From the NCBI GenBank assembly GCA_016716325.1, contig JADJWO010000001.1, forward strand, positions 1,178,001-1,242,000: a stretch of DNA of 64,000 bases. The letters run 5' to 3'. The notes under the pieces are model-generated. The model did no database searches. It saw only the letters and a list, made by a program, of their open reading frames with translations, and was not told where the DNA came from. Shown piece by piece: positions 1 through 8,274 of the stretch (its first letter is position 1; every line of letters starts with the position of its first letter). A program made the translations under genes and the position numbers. The DNA is from Nitrosomonadales bacterium (GTDB taxonomy: Bacteria > Pseudomonadota > Gammaproteobacteria > Burkholderiales > Gallionellaceae).

Positions 1-443
1 GGTGATGTTGCCCGTCAGGTTGGTGACAGGGCCGACCAGGATGCCGGTGCTCGTACCCGTGACGATGCCGGAGTTGCCGATGGAGCCGGTGTAACTGCCG
101 GCCAGCGCATGGATGCCGGTCGCGCCGCCGTTGATCGATCCGCCGGGGTTCACGGTGATGGTCGGCGCGTCGAATCCGATCTCGCAGGGGCCGACTACCG
201 GGCCGGCGACGGTGGTCGTCCCGCCGACCGCGCCGCAGGCGTTGGGCGCGGCTGCGGCAAGCAGGTCGATGCTGGTGCCGTTCACCACCGGGGTGAAGTC
301 ATACAGCACGGAGTTGTCTGTGACAGCACCGAAGTTGCCAACAACGACGCCCGCGTTGACGATGCCCGCAATGGTGCTACTGGAAGTGAAAAGCGGCGTA
401 GTGAAGTCGGCCGGATTCAGGATCGCGCCGAGGGTGCCCCCCC
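1..443 (-). pseudogene. Continuation of the ESPR passenger in the other frame, cut by window edge
   Basis: Read on the minus strand from the 7-G tract at 437-443 and skipping one G, the frame stays open to base 1. It encodes TLGAILNPADFTTPLF, then VNPGGSINGGATGIHALAG and GIVTGTSTGILVGPVTNL. This is the same low-complexity beta-helix style as the upstream 579-residue frame and clearly belongs to the same gene. Either the gene is off because of slippage in the G tract, or the tract carries a sequencing error. The gene continues beyond the left edge, so total length and the membrane anchor cannot be judged. Confidence 0.75.
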
Positions 444-2116
444 ACTCCCAGGGTGGCCGTGCCGGTCACCGTCAGCGGGGCGGAGGAATCCACGCCCAGC
501 GTGCTGCCAGGGCTTGATCCTATATAGTCGCCGGTGATGGTGGAGGGCGCTGCCGCCCCCAGCACGATGATGCCGTTATTGGTGACGGTGGTGGCGCTCA
601 GAATGTCCAGTGCGCCGAAAATGATCCCGCTGGCACTGTTGGCGATGCTGCCGATCGTGCTGGCGGCGTCGACGCGGATGGCGGCGGAAGTACCCCTGAT
701 CGTGCCGTTGTTGGCGACGCCGCTGACGGTGCCGCCGCTTTGGACGAGGATGGCCGTGGTGCCGGAGATCGTGCTACCCCCACCCACCGATATCCCGTTT
801 ATTCCGCCGGGACCACCGACGATCGTGCCACTGTTGCTGATGCCGCCTGCAAGGCTGCTGTTGCTGTTGAGCGCGATGCCCGCACCGCTGCCGGAGATCG
901 TGCCGCTGTTGGTGATGCCGCCGGTCACGCTGCCACTGCTGCCGATGTTGATGCCGGCCGCAGCACCGGACATGGTGCCGTCGTTAGTTATGGTGCCATT
1001 GATGGTGGTGGCACCGCCGCGCCCGCCCCTGATGTTCAGGCCGTAGACTGCGCCGGAAATGGTACCGCCCAATGCATTGGTTATATTGCCGCCGACCTGG
1101 ACCCCGCTGGCGATCCGGATGCCCGATTCGTCGCCCCATCCGCTGTTGGTGGACTGGATCAGACCATCGTTGAATATCGCGCCGATCGTCGCGCCACTGA
1201 CGATTTCCATACCGTGGCCTTTGGCCGTGATGGTGCCGGAATTGCTTATCGCACCACCAATCGAGGCTCCGCTGCCGATCCATATCCCCCTGGCGCTGGC
1301 GCTGCCAGCGACGGAGATCGTGCCGCCCAGATTATTGGTGATGCCGCCGGTCACGGCGCCGTTGATGTTGATAACGTTTCCGGCAACGGCGATCGCACCG
1401 CTGTTGGTGATGCCGCCGTTCACGGCGCTAACTCTGTCTATGTTTAATCCACCGTTGATCGTGCCGCTGTTGGTGATGCCGCCGTTCACGGTGCCACCGA
1501 CAAGGGCGCCAAAACGTCCGCTGATGGTTAAATTGCCGTTGATCGTGCCACCCGTGTTATTGGTGATGCCACCGTTCACGGTGCTGGAGGTGTAAATCCC
1601 GATACCAGGAGCGCCGTTGATCGTGCCGCTGTTGGCGATGCCGCCCGCCACGGTGCTGCTCAAGATGTAAATGCCATCGTTGGCGGTGCCGGCAATCACG
1701 CCGAGCGCGTTGTTGGTGATGGCGCCGGTCAGGGCGGAACTGGTGGCAGCGACCGCCCAAGGGCCGGAGATCGTGCCGCTGTTGGTGATGCTGCCCGCAG
1801 TGACGCCGAGCGCCCTGGCCGCGGTTGGGCCGGCAGTGACCGAACCGGTATTGGCGACCGTCAGCGATTCACCGGCCCCGAGCAAGCACTGGGTGGACAC
1901 GCCTGCGGTGACAGTGATCACGCCCGCGACCGGGGCAGGACAGGGAGCCGCTACCGCCATCGCCGGCTCTGCGGCCATCGCGGCCAGCGCCATCACCACG
2001 GCCGAAGCCACAGCTTTTACCGAAGAAGAAGGTTTGCCTTTGGTCTTTGTTTTTTCGCTGGTGACGATGAATGCCTGGCGCGATTCGCTCCAGATGACGC
2101 GGTGGGTACGGTTCAT
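377..2116 (-). CDS. ESPR-type secreted repeat protein, N-terminal part (frameshifted)
   Basis: Large surface or secreted passenger protein of the type V (autotransporter or two-partner) kind. The first residues MNRTHRVIWSESRQAFIV match the extended signal peptide region (ESPR), followed by a hydrophobic signal ending near AMAVAAP at about residue 58. From about residue 65 the protein is an array of imperfect repeats of the type GGITNSGTI-G, rich in Asn, Gly, Ser and Thr and typical of a right-handed beta-helix. The start at 2116 has a good ribosome binding site (AAGGGAG, about 6 nt upstream). The frame ends at 377 only because of a 7-G tract (437-443 on the plus strand). With one G fewer, the frame continues without a stop to base 1 of the window. 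The translocator domain is not in the window. The family call is sure; the substrate or ligand is unknown. Confidence 0.85.
   Translation of the reverse strand: MNRTHRVIWSESRQAFIVTSEKTKTKGKPSSSVKAVASAVVMALAAMAAEPAMAVAAPCPAPVAGVITVTAGVSTQCLLGAGESLTVANTGSVTAGPTAARALGVTAGSITNSGTISGPWAVAATSSALTGAITNNALGVIAGTANDGIYILSSTVAGGIANSGTINGAPGIGIYTSSTVNGGITNNTGGTINGNLTISGRFGALVGGTVNGGITNSGTINGGLNIDRVSAVNGGITNSGAIAVAGNVININGAVTGGITNNLGGTISVAGSASARGIWIGSGASIGGAISNSGTITAKGHGMEIVSGATIGAIFNDGLIQSTNSGWGDESGIRIASGVQVGGNITNALGGTISGAVYGLNIRGGRGGATTINGTITNDGTMSGAAAGINIGSSGSVTGGITNSGTISGSGAGIALNSNSSLAGGISNSGTIVGGPGGINGISVGGGSTISGTTAILVQSGGTVSGVANNGTIRGTSAAIRVDAASTIGSIANSASGIIFGALDILSATTVTNNGIIVLGAAAPSTITGDYIGSSPGSTLGVDSSAPLTVTGTATLGVGGHPRRDPESGRLHYAAFHFQ
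437..443 (-). repeat. 7-G homopolymer at the frameshift point
   Basis: The plus strand reads 7 C in a row (7 G on the coding strand) exactly where the passenger frame breaks. Six G would restore the frame. Homopolymers in surface-protein genes are classic sites of slipped-strand variation, but also of base-calling errors. Confidence 0.8.
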
Positions 2117-2426
2117 TTACTGCTCCCTTAAAAACTGTGATCGAGAATTCGTCGTAGTCAAATCGTGCCGATATCTGACAGCATCCCTAATATATCAACA
2201 CGAAATTGCCACGGATTGTCCCAAAAACATACCCGCCGCGCAAGCTCAATGAAATAACGGCTTGATCGCGCAATGGAATTGCGCTCCTACCCCCCGATTT
2301 ACCCCGAAGATAACCAATGACTAGCCCAGCGTCTTTTGACGGGCTAGTCAGATGGCTAATAGTTCAATCAGGTTCTTGTGCCCTGCGGGTATCGGGCGCT
2401 GGAATCGCCCCCTGCAGGAGCCCGAT
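2117..2426. other. Intergenic region with two kinds of REP-like repeats
   Basis: This 310-base gap between the ESPR gene and apbE holds the promoter side of the ESPR gene (AT-rich, 2120-2230). It also holds a REP-like unit at 2265-2290 (ATCGCGCAATGGAATTGCGC then TCCTAC), a longer hairpin repeat at 2309-2403 and a second REP-like unit at 2414-2440 that runs into the 3' end of apbE. No protein-coding gene is seen. Confidence 0.7.
2309..2403 (+). repeat. Hairpin repeat B, copy 1
   Basis: The unit begins GATAACCAATGACTAGCCC, contains a stem of the form GACTAGCCC...GGGCTAGTC, then GATGGCTAATAGTTCAATCA. The reverse complement of 6364-6461 is a close match over about 95 bases, and a shortened copy lies inside the TrhP/YegQ gene at about 37718-37780. 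It is a dispersed family with conserved stem and tail. Confidence 0.75.
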
Positions 2427-2467
2427 TCATCGGGCGATTGATTTATCGCGTGATGGATTGCGCTGCT
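2414..2467. repeat. REP-like palindrome overlapping the apbE 3' end
   Basis: The palindrome GAGCCCGATTCATCGGGCGA is followed by a degenerate TATCGCG...TTGCGCT unit. The same units recur at 6495-6560, 6666-6730, 6837-6901 and 10438-10636. The last residues and stop codon of the apbE gene are encoded by this repeat. Confidence 0.75.
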
Positions 2468-3359
2468 GCGGGGCGATGTTGGTTGTCACTTTCCCCTGCT
2501 GGTCGACCAGCAGGTAACCCAGTTTGCGCGATTCGAGGAAGGCGACAGCTTCCCCGCCCAGCAGCATCGCGATCGTCGCGGCGCTGCCTGCCGCGCTGCA
2601 TTGCGCGGCGATCACGGTGGCGGACCGCCAGTACGCCACCGGCCAGCCGGTGCGCGGGTCGAGGATGTGGCAGTAGCGTTTGCCGCCGGATTCGAAATAG
2701 CGCTGGTAGTCGCCGCTGGTCGTCAGCGCCCCCCGGCCAAGGGGAAGGGTGGTCATGATGGTGTCCGGTCGGCGCGGACGGACGATGTGTACGGCCCACG
2801 GGGAACCGTCCGGATGGGGGCCGAGGATGCAGATGTCGCCGCCCAGGTTGACCAGACCGGCGCTGATGCCTTCGGCGCGCAAAATCAGCGCGGCGCGGTC
2901 GGCCGCGTATTCCTTGCCGATGCCGCCGAAGTCGATCTCCATCCCCTGCTGCGGCAGCCTGATCTGCTTGCCGTCCCACTCGACCTTTGCCCAGCCGATC
3001 TGCGGCAGGATGTCGGCGACCGCCTGTTCGCCCGGTACGGCGCCGCTGCGGAAATCCCAGATGCGCCGCAACACGCCGGAGGTGATGTCGAACCGGCCGC
3101 CACTGTCACGGTAACAGGTGTCCGCGAATCGCAGCAGCGCGGCGGTCTCCTCGTCCACCGTCACGTGCGATTGCCCCGCCTCGCGGTTGATTTGGCTGAC
3201 GAGGCTATCCTCGCGGTAGCGCGAGTATTTCGTCTCGATGCGCCTGACCTCGGCGATGGCCCGGTTGGCCGCACGGCGCGCGGCGTCACTGTCGGCCGCG
3301 TAGAACTGGAGTTCGTTGTCGCAGGCCATCGCCTTGAAACTGAAACGGTGAAAAATCAT
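2427..3359 (-). CDS. apbE: FAD:protein FMN transferase (ApbE family)
   Basis: ApbE enzymes attach FMN from FAD to a Thr or Ser of target flavoproteins, with Mg2+. The 310-residue protein shows family features: FKAMACDNELQFYA at the N-terminus, a region IETKYSRYREDSLVSQIN, DSGGRFDITSGVLRRIWDF, the FGGIGKEYAADRAA segment, VNLGGDICILG, and the C-terminal GALTTSGDYQRYFE...YCHILDPRTGWPV block. There is no lipobox or signal peptide, unlike many periplasmic ApbE proteins, so a cytoplasmic location is likely. No obvious flavoprotein target (Rnf, Nqr, flavocytochrome) lies nearby. The C-terminal tail QQRNPSRDKSIAR and the stop come from a REP-like repeat, so the tail may be newly acquired. Confidence 0.9.
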   Translation of the reverse strand: MIFHRFSFKAMACDNELQFYAADSDAARRAANRAIAEVRRIETKYSRYREDSLVSQINREAGQSHVTVDEETAALLRFADTCYRDSGGRFDITSGVLRRIWDFRSGAVPGEQAVADILPQIGWAKVEWDGKQIRLPQQGMEIDFGGIGKEYAADRAALILRAEGISAGLVNLGGDICILGPHPDGSPWAVHIVRPRRPDTIMTTLPLGRGALTTSGDYQRYFESGGKRYCHILDPRTGWPVAYWRSATVIAAQCSAAGSAATIAMLLGGEAVAFLESRKLGYLLVDQQGKVTTNIAPQQRNPSRDKSIAR

Positions 3360-3422
3360 CTTGAAAGCGGCGAATGGAGCCGCAAAACCGTGGGCTTGTC
3401 CGCTGCGCGAAGTGTCCGGCTC

Positions 3423-3455
3423 GCTGGATTCCAGCCTGCGCGGGAATGACAGGTA
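3423..3455. repeat. Short dispersed repeat of the CCAGCCTGCGCGGGAATGAC type
   Basis: GCTGGATTCCAGCCTGCGCG then GGAATGAC. On the minus strand this spells the widespread proteobacterial repeat often mistranslated as IPAQAGIQ. It lies between apbE and the toxin-antitoxin pair and is not part of a gene. Confidence 0.6.
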
Positions 3456-3618
3456 AATGGATTGTCTGGGTCAAAACTCACGCGCGCATCATACCAAAAT
3501 AATGGTGTGAGTGACTTCGTTGAGCTTTGTCCAGTGGCACATGAGCCTGAACGAATGGATGCTTGCAATGTAAGTACAACTGACGCACAATGCTGGCGTT
3601 GATTTTTGGGAGCCAAAC

Positions 3619-3900
3619 ATGGAAACCACCACGCTCAAAGAAAGCCGCTTGAATATAAGGTGCGACAACCGCACGCGCCAGTTGCTGGACAAGGCAGCCG
3701 GTTATGCGCATGTCAGCATTTCCGAGTTTGTTCTTTCGCATGCGCTGGCATCCGCCGAGCAGGTGGTTCAGGAACACGAATCGATCACCTTGAAGCCGAT
3801 GGACTTCGAGGCATTTCTGGCTGCGCTGGACGCACCGGCAAAGCCCAATGCGGCACTGAAGCGCGCTCTCAAACGTCGCGCCAATCAAGTTCGCGGGTGA
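3619..3900 (+). CDS. DUF1778-type antitoxin (TacA-like)
   Basis: A 93-residue protein starting METTTLKESRLNIR, with a ribbon-helix-helix-like N-terminus (residues 8-50, including RTRQLLDKAAGYAHVSISEFVL) and a C-terminal tail that should wrap the toxin. In this family it neutralises a GNAT acetyltransferase toxin and represses the operon. Its stop overlaps the start of the acetyltransferase by one base (TGATG), as is usual for such pairs. Call from family architecture and context; no experimental inference possible. Confidence 0.85.
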   Translation: METTTLKESRLNIRCDNRTRQLLDKAAGYAHVSISEFVLSHALASAEQVVQEHESITLKPMDFEAFLAALDAPAKPNAALKRALKRRANQVRG

Positions 3901-4397
3901 TGCCTTATCGGATCGGGCCGCTCGATGCGTCCATCGACACTGCAAGTTTTCAGTGCGGTCGCGAGCCTTTGAACGACTATATTTGTCGCTACGCACCGCA
4001 AGATGTCCGCAGAAACGTTGCCCGGGTGTTTGTCGCCACGCCGGAAGTTAATCCACGACAACTAGCCGGATTCTTTACGCTCAGTGCGGGAAGTGTGAGT
4101 TGCTCAAGCCTTCCTGCATCCCTGGCAAAGAAACTGCCCCGCTACCCTGTGCCGGTTGCACTGATAGGCCGGCTGGCTGTGGACAAACAATTCCAGGGCA
4201 AGGGGCTGGGTGCCATCCTGCTTGCCGATGCGTGCCAGAAAGTCGTTCAAGCCAGCGCTGTCATGGCTGTGGCCGGGATCATCGTTGATGCAAAAGATGA
4301 CGAAGCCATCGCGTTCTATGAGCACTTTGGTTTTATCCCCGTACAGGGGCAAGCGGAAAGAATGCTGTTGCCCGCTTCCCTGTTCCATGCAAAGTAG
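3900..4397 (+). CDS. GNAT-family acetyltransferase toxin (TacT-like)
   Basis: 165 residues, MPYRIGPLDASIDTASFQCG. TacT-type toxins acetylate the amino group of charged aminoacyl-tRNAs and stop translation. The GNAT core is visible: ALIGRLAVDKQFQGKGLGAI holds the acetyl-CoA pyrophosphate loop (Q-x-x-G-x-G), followed by VAGIIVDAKDDEAIAFYEHFGF, the typical C-terminal GNAT motif. The N-terminal CGREPLNDYICRYAPQDVRRNVARVFV matches toxins of this group. The start ATG overlaps the antitoxin stop, so the two are translationally coupled. A longer in-frame reading upstream exists but would overlap the whole antitoxin gene and is rejected. Confidence 0.88.
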   Translation: MPYRIGPLDASIDTASFQCGREPLNDYICRYAPQDVRRNVARVFVATPEVNPRQLAGFFTLSAGSVSCSSLPASLAKKLPRYPVPVALIGRLAVDKQFQGKGLGAILLADACQKVVQASAVMAVAGIIVDAKDDEAIAFYEHFGFIPVQGQAERMLLPASLFHAK

Positions 4398-4424
4398 TCA
4401 CCCGGTTACCGAAACCTTTATTTG

Positions 4425-6353
4425 ATGACAATGATGTCACAACAGAACATGAATTTGCCGCAAGCCATGGCGCAAGCCGAGCGATTGCGGGCGAACGGGC
4501 GACTGGCCGAGGCCGAGGGCATCTGCCGCAAAGTACTTGAAGCATCACCCAAATTCCACCCGGCCTGGCATGCGCTGGGGCTGATCGCCTATGAGGTCGG
4601 CAAGCTGCCGCTGGCGGCGGAACTGATCGCCGAGGCGATCCGGCTGGATGATTCGGTGGCGCTCTACCACCGCAACCGGGGCGAGATGTGCCGCCGCATC
4701 GGGCAACTGGATGAGGCGGTGAAGGCCGGCAAACGCGCGACCAAGCTGGCGCCGGACGACCTGGACGCGCACTACAACCTCGGCCTCGCGCTGACCGACC
4801 AGGGCAAGTGGGGCGATGCGATCCGTTCCTACCGGCGCGCGCTGAAACTGAACCCGCAGCATGGCCTGTCCTGGAACAACCTGGGCGCGGCGCTGGAAAA
4901 ACAGGGCGACATGGCGGAAGCCGAGGCCGCCTACGCCAAGGCGGTCGGGATCGACCCCGCACATCACGAGGCGCAGAACAACCTCGGCGCGATCTACAGC
5001 GAACAGGGGCGGCTGGAAGACGCCACGCGCTGTTTCGAGGATTCGATCAAGGCCAGCCCGGATTTCATCGAGCCGCATTTCAACCTGTCCTCGCTGAAGA
5101 CCTACCGCGAGGACGACCCGCACCTGTTGTATCTGGAACGCAATCTGGACAAGGCGGCGTCGATGGAGGTCAAGGGGCGCATCCGCTACTGGTTCGCGCT
5201 GGGCAAGGCGCGCGAGGATGTCGGTCGCCATGACGAGGCGTTCGCCGCCTATGCCGAGGGCAACCGCCTGCAACACGAGATCATGCCCTACGACGAAGCG
5301 CGCGCGGACGCGTTGCTGGAACGGGTGATGACGGTGTTCGACCGCGCGTTCTTCGACACGCACATGCCCTCTCCCCCGGCCCCTCTCCCCCGGGTGGGAG
5401 AGGGGAGCAAACCTGAGGTGCGCTTACACTCCTCGCCCGTTCACGGGAGTATGGCTGAAGAAGAAGGTGAGTCCCCTCTCCCCCCGTCCGTTCACGGGAG
5501 TATGGCTGAAGGAGAAGGTGAGCCTCCTCTCCCCTCGCCCGTTCACGGGAGTATGGCTGAAGGAGAAGGCGAACCTCCTCTCCCCTCGCCCGTTTACGGG
5601 AGAGGGGCCGGGGGAGAGGGTGAAAAAGCGCCGATCTTCATCGTCGGCATGCCGCGCTCCGGCACCACGCTGCTGGAGCAGATCCTGTCCAGCCATCCGG
5701 CGGTGCACGGCGCGGGCGAACTGATGTATCTGAACGAGGCGATCATGGGGCTGGCCGGCGATTCCGGAAAACCGTTCCCGGATTTCGTGCCTTGCCTGCT
5801 GGCGGAGGATTTCGCGCGACTGGGCGCGACCTATACGGAACGGCTGTGGCAACTGGCGCCCGATGCGCTGCGCATCACCGACAAGATGCCGGCCAACTTC
5901 TTCTACATCGGTATGATCCGGCTGGCGATGCCGAACGCAAGGATCATCCACGCGATGCGCGACCCGATGGATTCGTGCTTCTCGAACTACGCGCGGCTGT
6001 TCAACGACACCATGGAGTTCGCCTACGACCTCGGCACGCTGGGCCGTTACTACGTACGCTACATCAAGCTGATGCGGCACTGGCATGACGTGCTGCCGCA
6101 GGGGACGATCCTCGACCTGCGCTACGAGGACATGGTGGCGGACACCGAGGGCCAGGCGCGCCGCATCCTCGATTACGTCGGCCTGCCGTGGGACGACGAG
6201 TGTCTCGCGTTCCACCGCAACAAACGGCACGTGAAGACCGCCAGCGTGGCGCAGGTGCGCAAGCCGATCTACAAGACCTCGGTGGCGCGCTGGCAACGTT
6301 TCGAGAAACATCTGGCACCGCTGCTGGAGATCGTGCGGGATTACCGAAAATGA
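4425..6353 (+). CDS. TPR-sulfotransferase (copy 1) with repeat-expanded linker
   Basis: About 642 residues. The N-terminal half is a tetratricopeptide array (HPAWHALGLIAYEVGKLPLA, DAHYNLGLALTDQGKWGDAI, SWNNLGAALEKQGDMAEAEA, AQNNLGAIYSEQGRLEDA). The C-terminal third is a sulfotransferase domain with the 5'-phosphosulfate loop FIVGMPRSGTTLLEQ and the 3'-phosphate motif RDPMDSCFSNYARLF. Acceptor unknown. Between the two lies a linker of about 95 residues absent from the paralogue at 8275. It contains three 17-residue repeats of the VHGSMAEGEGEPPLPSP type and CCCCTCTCCC/GGGAGAGGGG palindromes. Start is uncertain: TTG 4422, ATG 4425, 4431 and 4434 are all in frame and no strong ribosome binding site is visible. 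Confidence 0.85.
   Translation: MTMMSQQNMNLPQAMAQAERLRANGRLAEAEGICRKVLEASPKFHPAWHALGLIAYEVGKLPLAAELIAEAIRLDDSVALYHRNRGEMCRRIGQLDEAVKAGKRATKLAPDDLDAHYNLGLALTDQGKWGDAIRSYRRALKLNPQHGLSWNNLGAALEKQGDMAEAEAAYAKAVGIDPAHHEAQNNLGAIYSEQGRLEDATRCFEDSIKASPDFIEPHFNLSSLKTYREDDPHLLYLERNLDKAASMEVKGRIRYWFALGKAREDVGRHDEAFAAYAEGNRLQHEIMPYDEARADALLERVMTVFDRAFFDTHMPSPPAPLPRVGEGSKPEVRLHSSPVHGSMAEEEGESPLPPSVHGSMAEGEGEPPLPSPVHGSMAEGEGEPPLPSPVYGRGAGGEGEKAPIFIVGMPRSGTTLLEQILSSHPAVHGAGELMYLNEAIMGLAGDSGKPFPDFVPCLLAEDFARLGATYTERLWQLAPDALRITDKMPANFFYIGMIRLAMPNARIIHAMRDPMDSCFSNYARLFNDTMEFAYDLGTLGRYYVRYIKLMRHWHDVLPQGTILDLRYEDMVADTEGQARRILDYVGLPWDDECLAFHRNKRHVKTASVAQVRKPIYKTSVARWQRFEKHLAPLLEIVRDYRK
5372..5630 (+). repeat. 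In-frame palindromic element plus 51-bp tandem repeats inside the sulfotransferase gene
   Basis: A palindrome CCCCTCTCCC-6-GGGAGAGGGG at 5380-5405 opens the block. It is followed by three 51-bp units (VHGSMAEGEGEPPLPSP in protein; the first is VHGSMAEEEGESPLPPS) and ends in a final variant CCCTCGCCCGTTTACGGGAG AGGGG. The whole block keeps the reading frame. Related palindromes are found in hemD, ppc, trhP, dacB and bioA. Confidence 0.85.
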
Positions 6354-6363
6354 TTTTATGGGA

Positions 6364-6461
6364 GCTATCGCGCAATACCCACAGGGCGCGAGAATCTGAT
6401 TGAACTACTAGCCATCTGACTTGCCCTGCAAAAAGACGCCGGGCAAGTCATTGGTTATCTT
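6364..6461 (-). repeat. Hairpin repeat B, copy 2 (inverted)
   Basis: The reverse complement of 2309-2403 with a few changes (GATAACCAATGACTTGCCCG, then GATGGCTAGTAGTTCAATCA). It contains a strong stem TTGCCCTGC...GGGCAAG and lies just downstream of the first sulfotransferase gene, where it could act as a transcription terminator or mRNA 3' end. Confidence 0.75.
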
Positions 6462-6598
6462 CGAAGTGAATTGCGCTCCTACCGGGCGCGGGGTTGTAGG
6501 AGCCCGATTTATCGGGCGATTGGATGCTTGCGGCTATCGCGCAATAAATTGCGCTCCTACAGATTGGACGACGACTTACTCATTTTTTGGTAATCACA

Positions 6599-6670
6599 AT
6601 GAAGCATAAAACTCGCACCAACCCCTTCGACCTGCTTGCCGAACCCATCGTACCGGGCGCGGGGTTGTAG
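6599..6670 (+). pseudogene. Truncated 5' copy of the downstream sulfotransferase gene (unit 1)
   Basis: ATG followed by KHKTRTNPFDLLAEPIV, identical to the first 18 residues of the gene at 8275, then PGAGL and a stop. A by-product of the tandem duplication that could still be translated as a 23-residue peptide. Confidence 0.8.
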
Positions 6671-6769
6671 GAGCCCGATTTATCGGGCGATTGGATGCTT
6701 GCGGCTATCGCGCAATAAATTGCGCTCCTGCAGATTGGACGACGACTTACTCATTTTTTGGTAATCACA

Positions 6770-6841
6770 ATGAAGCATAAAACTCGCACCAACCCCTTCG
6801 ACCTGCTTGCCGAACCCATCGTACCGGGCGCGGGGTTGTAG
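6770..6841 (+). pseudogene. Truncated 5' copy of the downstream sulfotransferase gene (unit 2)
   Basis: Identical to the fragment at 6599: same ATG context, same 18 residues of the real gene, same premature stop created by the duplication junction. Confidence 0.8.
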
Positions 6842-6942
6842 GAGCCCGATTTATCGGGCGATTGGATGCTTGCGGCTATCGCGCAATAAATTGCGCTCCT
6901 ACAGATTGGACGACGACTTACTCATTTTTTGGTAATCACAAT

Positions 6943-8267
6943 CACTAGTGTCCGGTTAAAAACGATTCCATGACTCTGAAATCCTTATTTGATGCCGCAT
7001 CCGGAGATTTTTATAGTGTCTCCGACTTGAACGGCGAACCAGCCTTGGTGCAGTCTGGCAGCTTTCCTGCTGCTGGAGACTGCGATGTACGTTGGCAAGC
7101 CCTTGTTCGCCCAAGTCATGGACTTCCTGCCATGGAAGACCTTTCATCGCATCGTGGCTCGGCATGGCGGCGATCATCGCGTCAGGACATTGTCCTGTGC
7201 CGAACACTTCCGTATTCTGGCCTTCGCTCAACTCACCTATCGCGAGAGTTTGCGCGACATCGAGGCCTGCCTCTCGGCACAGGCTGCCAAGCTCTACCAC
7301 ATGGGCATCAGAAGCACGGTATCCCGTTCGACACTGGCCGATGCCAACGAACTGCGCGACTGGCGCATCTACGCCGAATTCGCTCACCGTTTGATTGCTC
7401 AAGCCAGAACGCTTTACGCCAGCGAAGACTTGGGCTTGGATTTGACCAACACAGTGTACGCACTGGATTCGACCACCATCGATCTGTGCCTGTCGGTATT
7501 TCCATGGGCGCATTTCAGAACGACCAAGGCAGCGGTGAAGATGCATACGCTGCTGGACTTGCGCGGCAGCATTCCCAGCTTCATCCACGTCTCCGATGGC
7601 AAGATGCACGACGCCCGCATCCTCGACTTGTTGATCCCGGAGCCGGGTGCTATCTATGTCATGGATCGGGGCTACGTCGATTTCGTGCGTTTGCATCGGC
7701 TGCATCTGGCCGGGGCGTTCTTCGTCACCCGCGCCAAGTCGAATCTCGACGCGCACCGGATGTATTCTGCCAAAACCGACCGCAGCCTCGGCATCATCTG
7801 CGATCAGACGATTGCGCTCGACGGGTTTTATACCCGACAGGATTACCCGGAGCCGTTGCGCCGCATCCGCTTCAAAGACCCGGAAACCAACAAGACGCTG
7901 GTGTTTCTCACCAACAACTTCACGTTGCCGGCGGCAACGATCTGCGCGCTCTACAAGAGCCGCTGGCAGGTGGAGTTGTTCTTCAAATGGGTCAAGCAGC
8001 ATCTTCGTATCCAACGTTTCTATGGCACGTCCGAGAATGCGGTGAAGGCGCAAATCTGGATCGCCGTCTCGGTCTACGTCCTCGTCGCCATCATCAAAAA
8101 GCGCCTCAATCTGGACGCTTCGCTCTACACTTTGCTACAGATTCTATCGGTCACGCTGTTCGAGAAAATGCCCATCCAGCAAGCCTTGCAGGGCATCGGT
8201 GGGCAGCCAGAAAACACCGATTTCAACAACCAACTGAATCTATTCGATTCTTAACCGGACACTAGTG
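6943..8267 (+). mobile_element. Complete IS4-family insertion sequence, 1325 bp
   Basis: Both ends carry the perfect terminal inverted repeat CACTAGTGTCCGGTTAA, less well matched for a few bases further in. The flanks are direct repeats AATCACAAT at 6934-6942 and 8268-8276, a 9-bp target duplication. One transposase gene fills the element. Intact ends, an intact open frame and a perfect target duplication suggest recent insertion. The right duplication includes the first two bases of the ATG of the downstream sulfotransferase. Confidence 0.95.
7085..8254 (+). CDS. IS4-family transposase (DUF4372 + DDE)
   Basis: A 389-residue transposase. The N-terminal segment LFAQVMDFLPWKTFHRIVAR to about residue 75 is the DUF4372-type region. 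The catalytic triad appears as D128 (YALDSTTIDL), D194 (YVMDRGYVDF) and E297 within the IS4 signature Y-2-R-3-E-6-K (YKSRWQVELFFKWVK). The protein is full length, with no frameshift. The stop codon lies 13 bases before the right end of the element. Confidence 0.95.
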   Translation: MYVGKPLFAQVMDFLPWKTFHRIVARHGGDHRVRTLSCAEHFRILAFAQLTYRESLRDIEACLSAQAAKLYHMGIRSTVSRSTLADANELRDWRIYAEFAHRLIAQARTLYASEDLGLDLTNTVYALDSTTIDLCLSVFPWAHFRTTKAAVKMHTLLDLRGSIPSFIHVSDGKMHDARILDLLIPEPGAIYVMDRGYVDFVRLHRLHLAGAFFVTRAKSNLDAHRMYSAKTDRSLGIICDQTIALDGFYTRQDYPEPLRRIRFKDPETNKTLVFLTNNFTLPAATICALYKSRWQVELFFKWVKQHLRIQRFYGTSENAVKAQIWIAVSVYVLVAIIKKRLNLDASLYTLLQILSVTLFEKMPIQQALQGIGGQPENTDFNNQLNLFDS

Positions 8268-8274
8268 AATCACA

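Larger units (their letters stand above)
6481..6942 (+). repeat. 171-bp tandem triplication carrying the 5' end of the downstream gene
   Basis: Units begin at 6481, 6652 and 6823 with a period of exactly 171 bases. Each holds a REP-like palindrome (GAGCCCGATTTATCGGGCGA, then TATCGCGCAATAAATTGCGC), the leader ACTCATTTTTTGGTAATCAC and the start of the sulfotransferase gene now located at 8275. The third unit is interrupted by the insertion sequence at 6943. Copies 1 and 3 read GCTCCTACAG, copy 2 reads GCTCCTGCAG; otherwise I see them as identical. The region contains no complete gene. Confidence 0.92.

Noticed and set aside
3606..4397. 263-codon reading of the GNAT toxin
   Set aside because: Would overlap the complete antitoxin gene; the ATG at 3900 with a one-base overlap is the normal arrangement.
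5428..5620. Tandem repeat in the sulfotransferase as a CRISPR array
   Set aside because: Units are directly adjacent without unique spacers and are translated in frame; no cas genes nearby.
6481..6942. 171-bp tandem units as CRISPR or as an origin with iterons
   Set aside because: Units are far too long, have no spacers, and contain a gene start; no replication gene is near.
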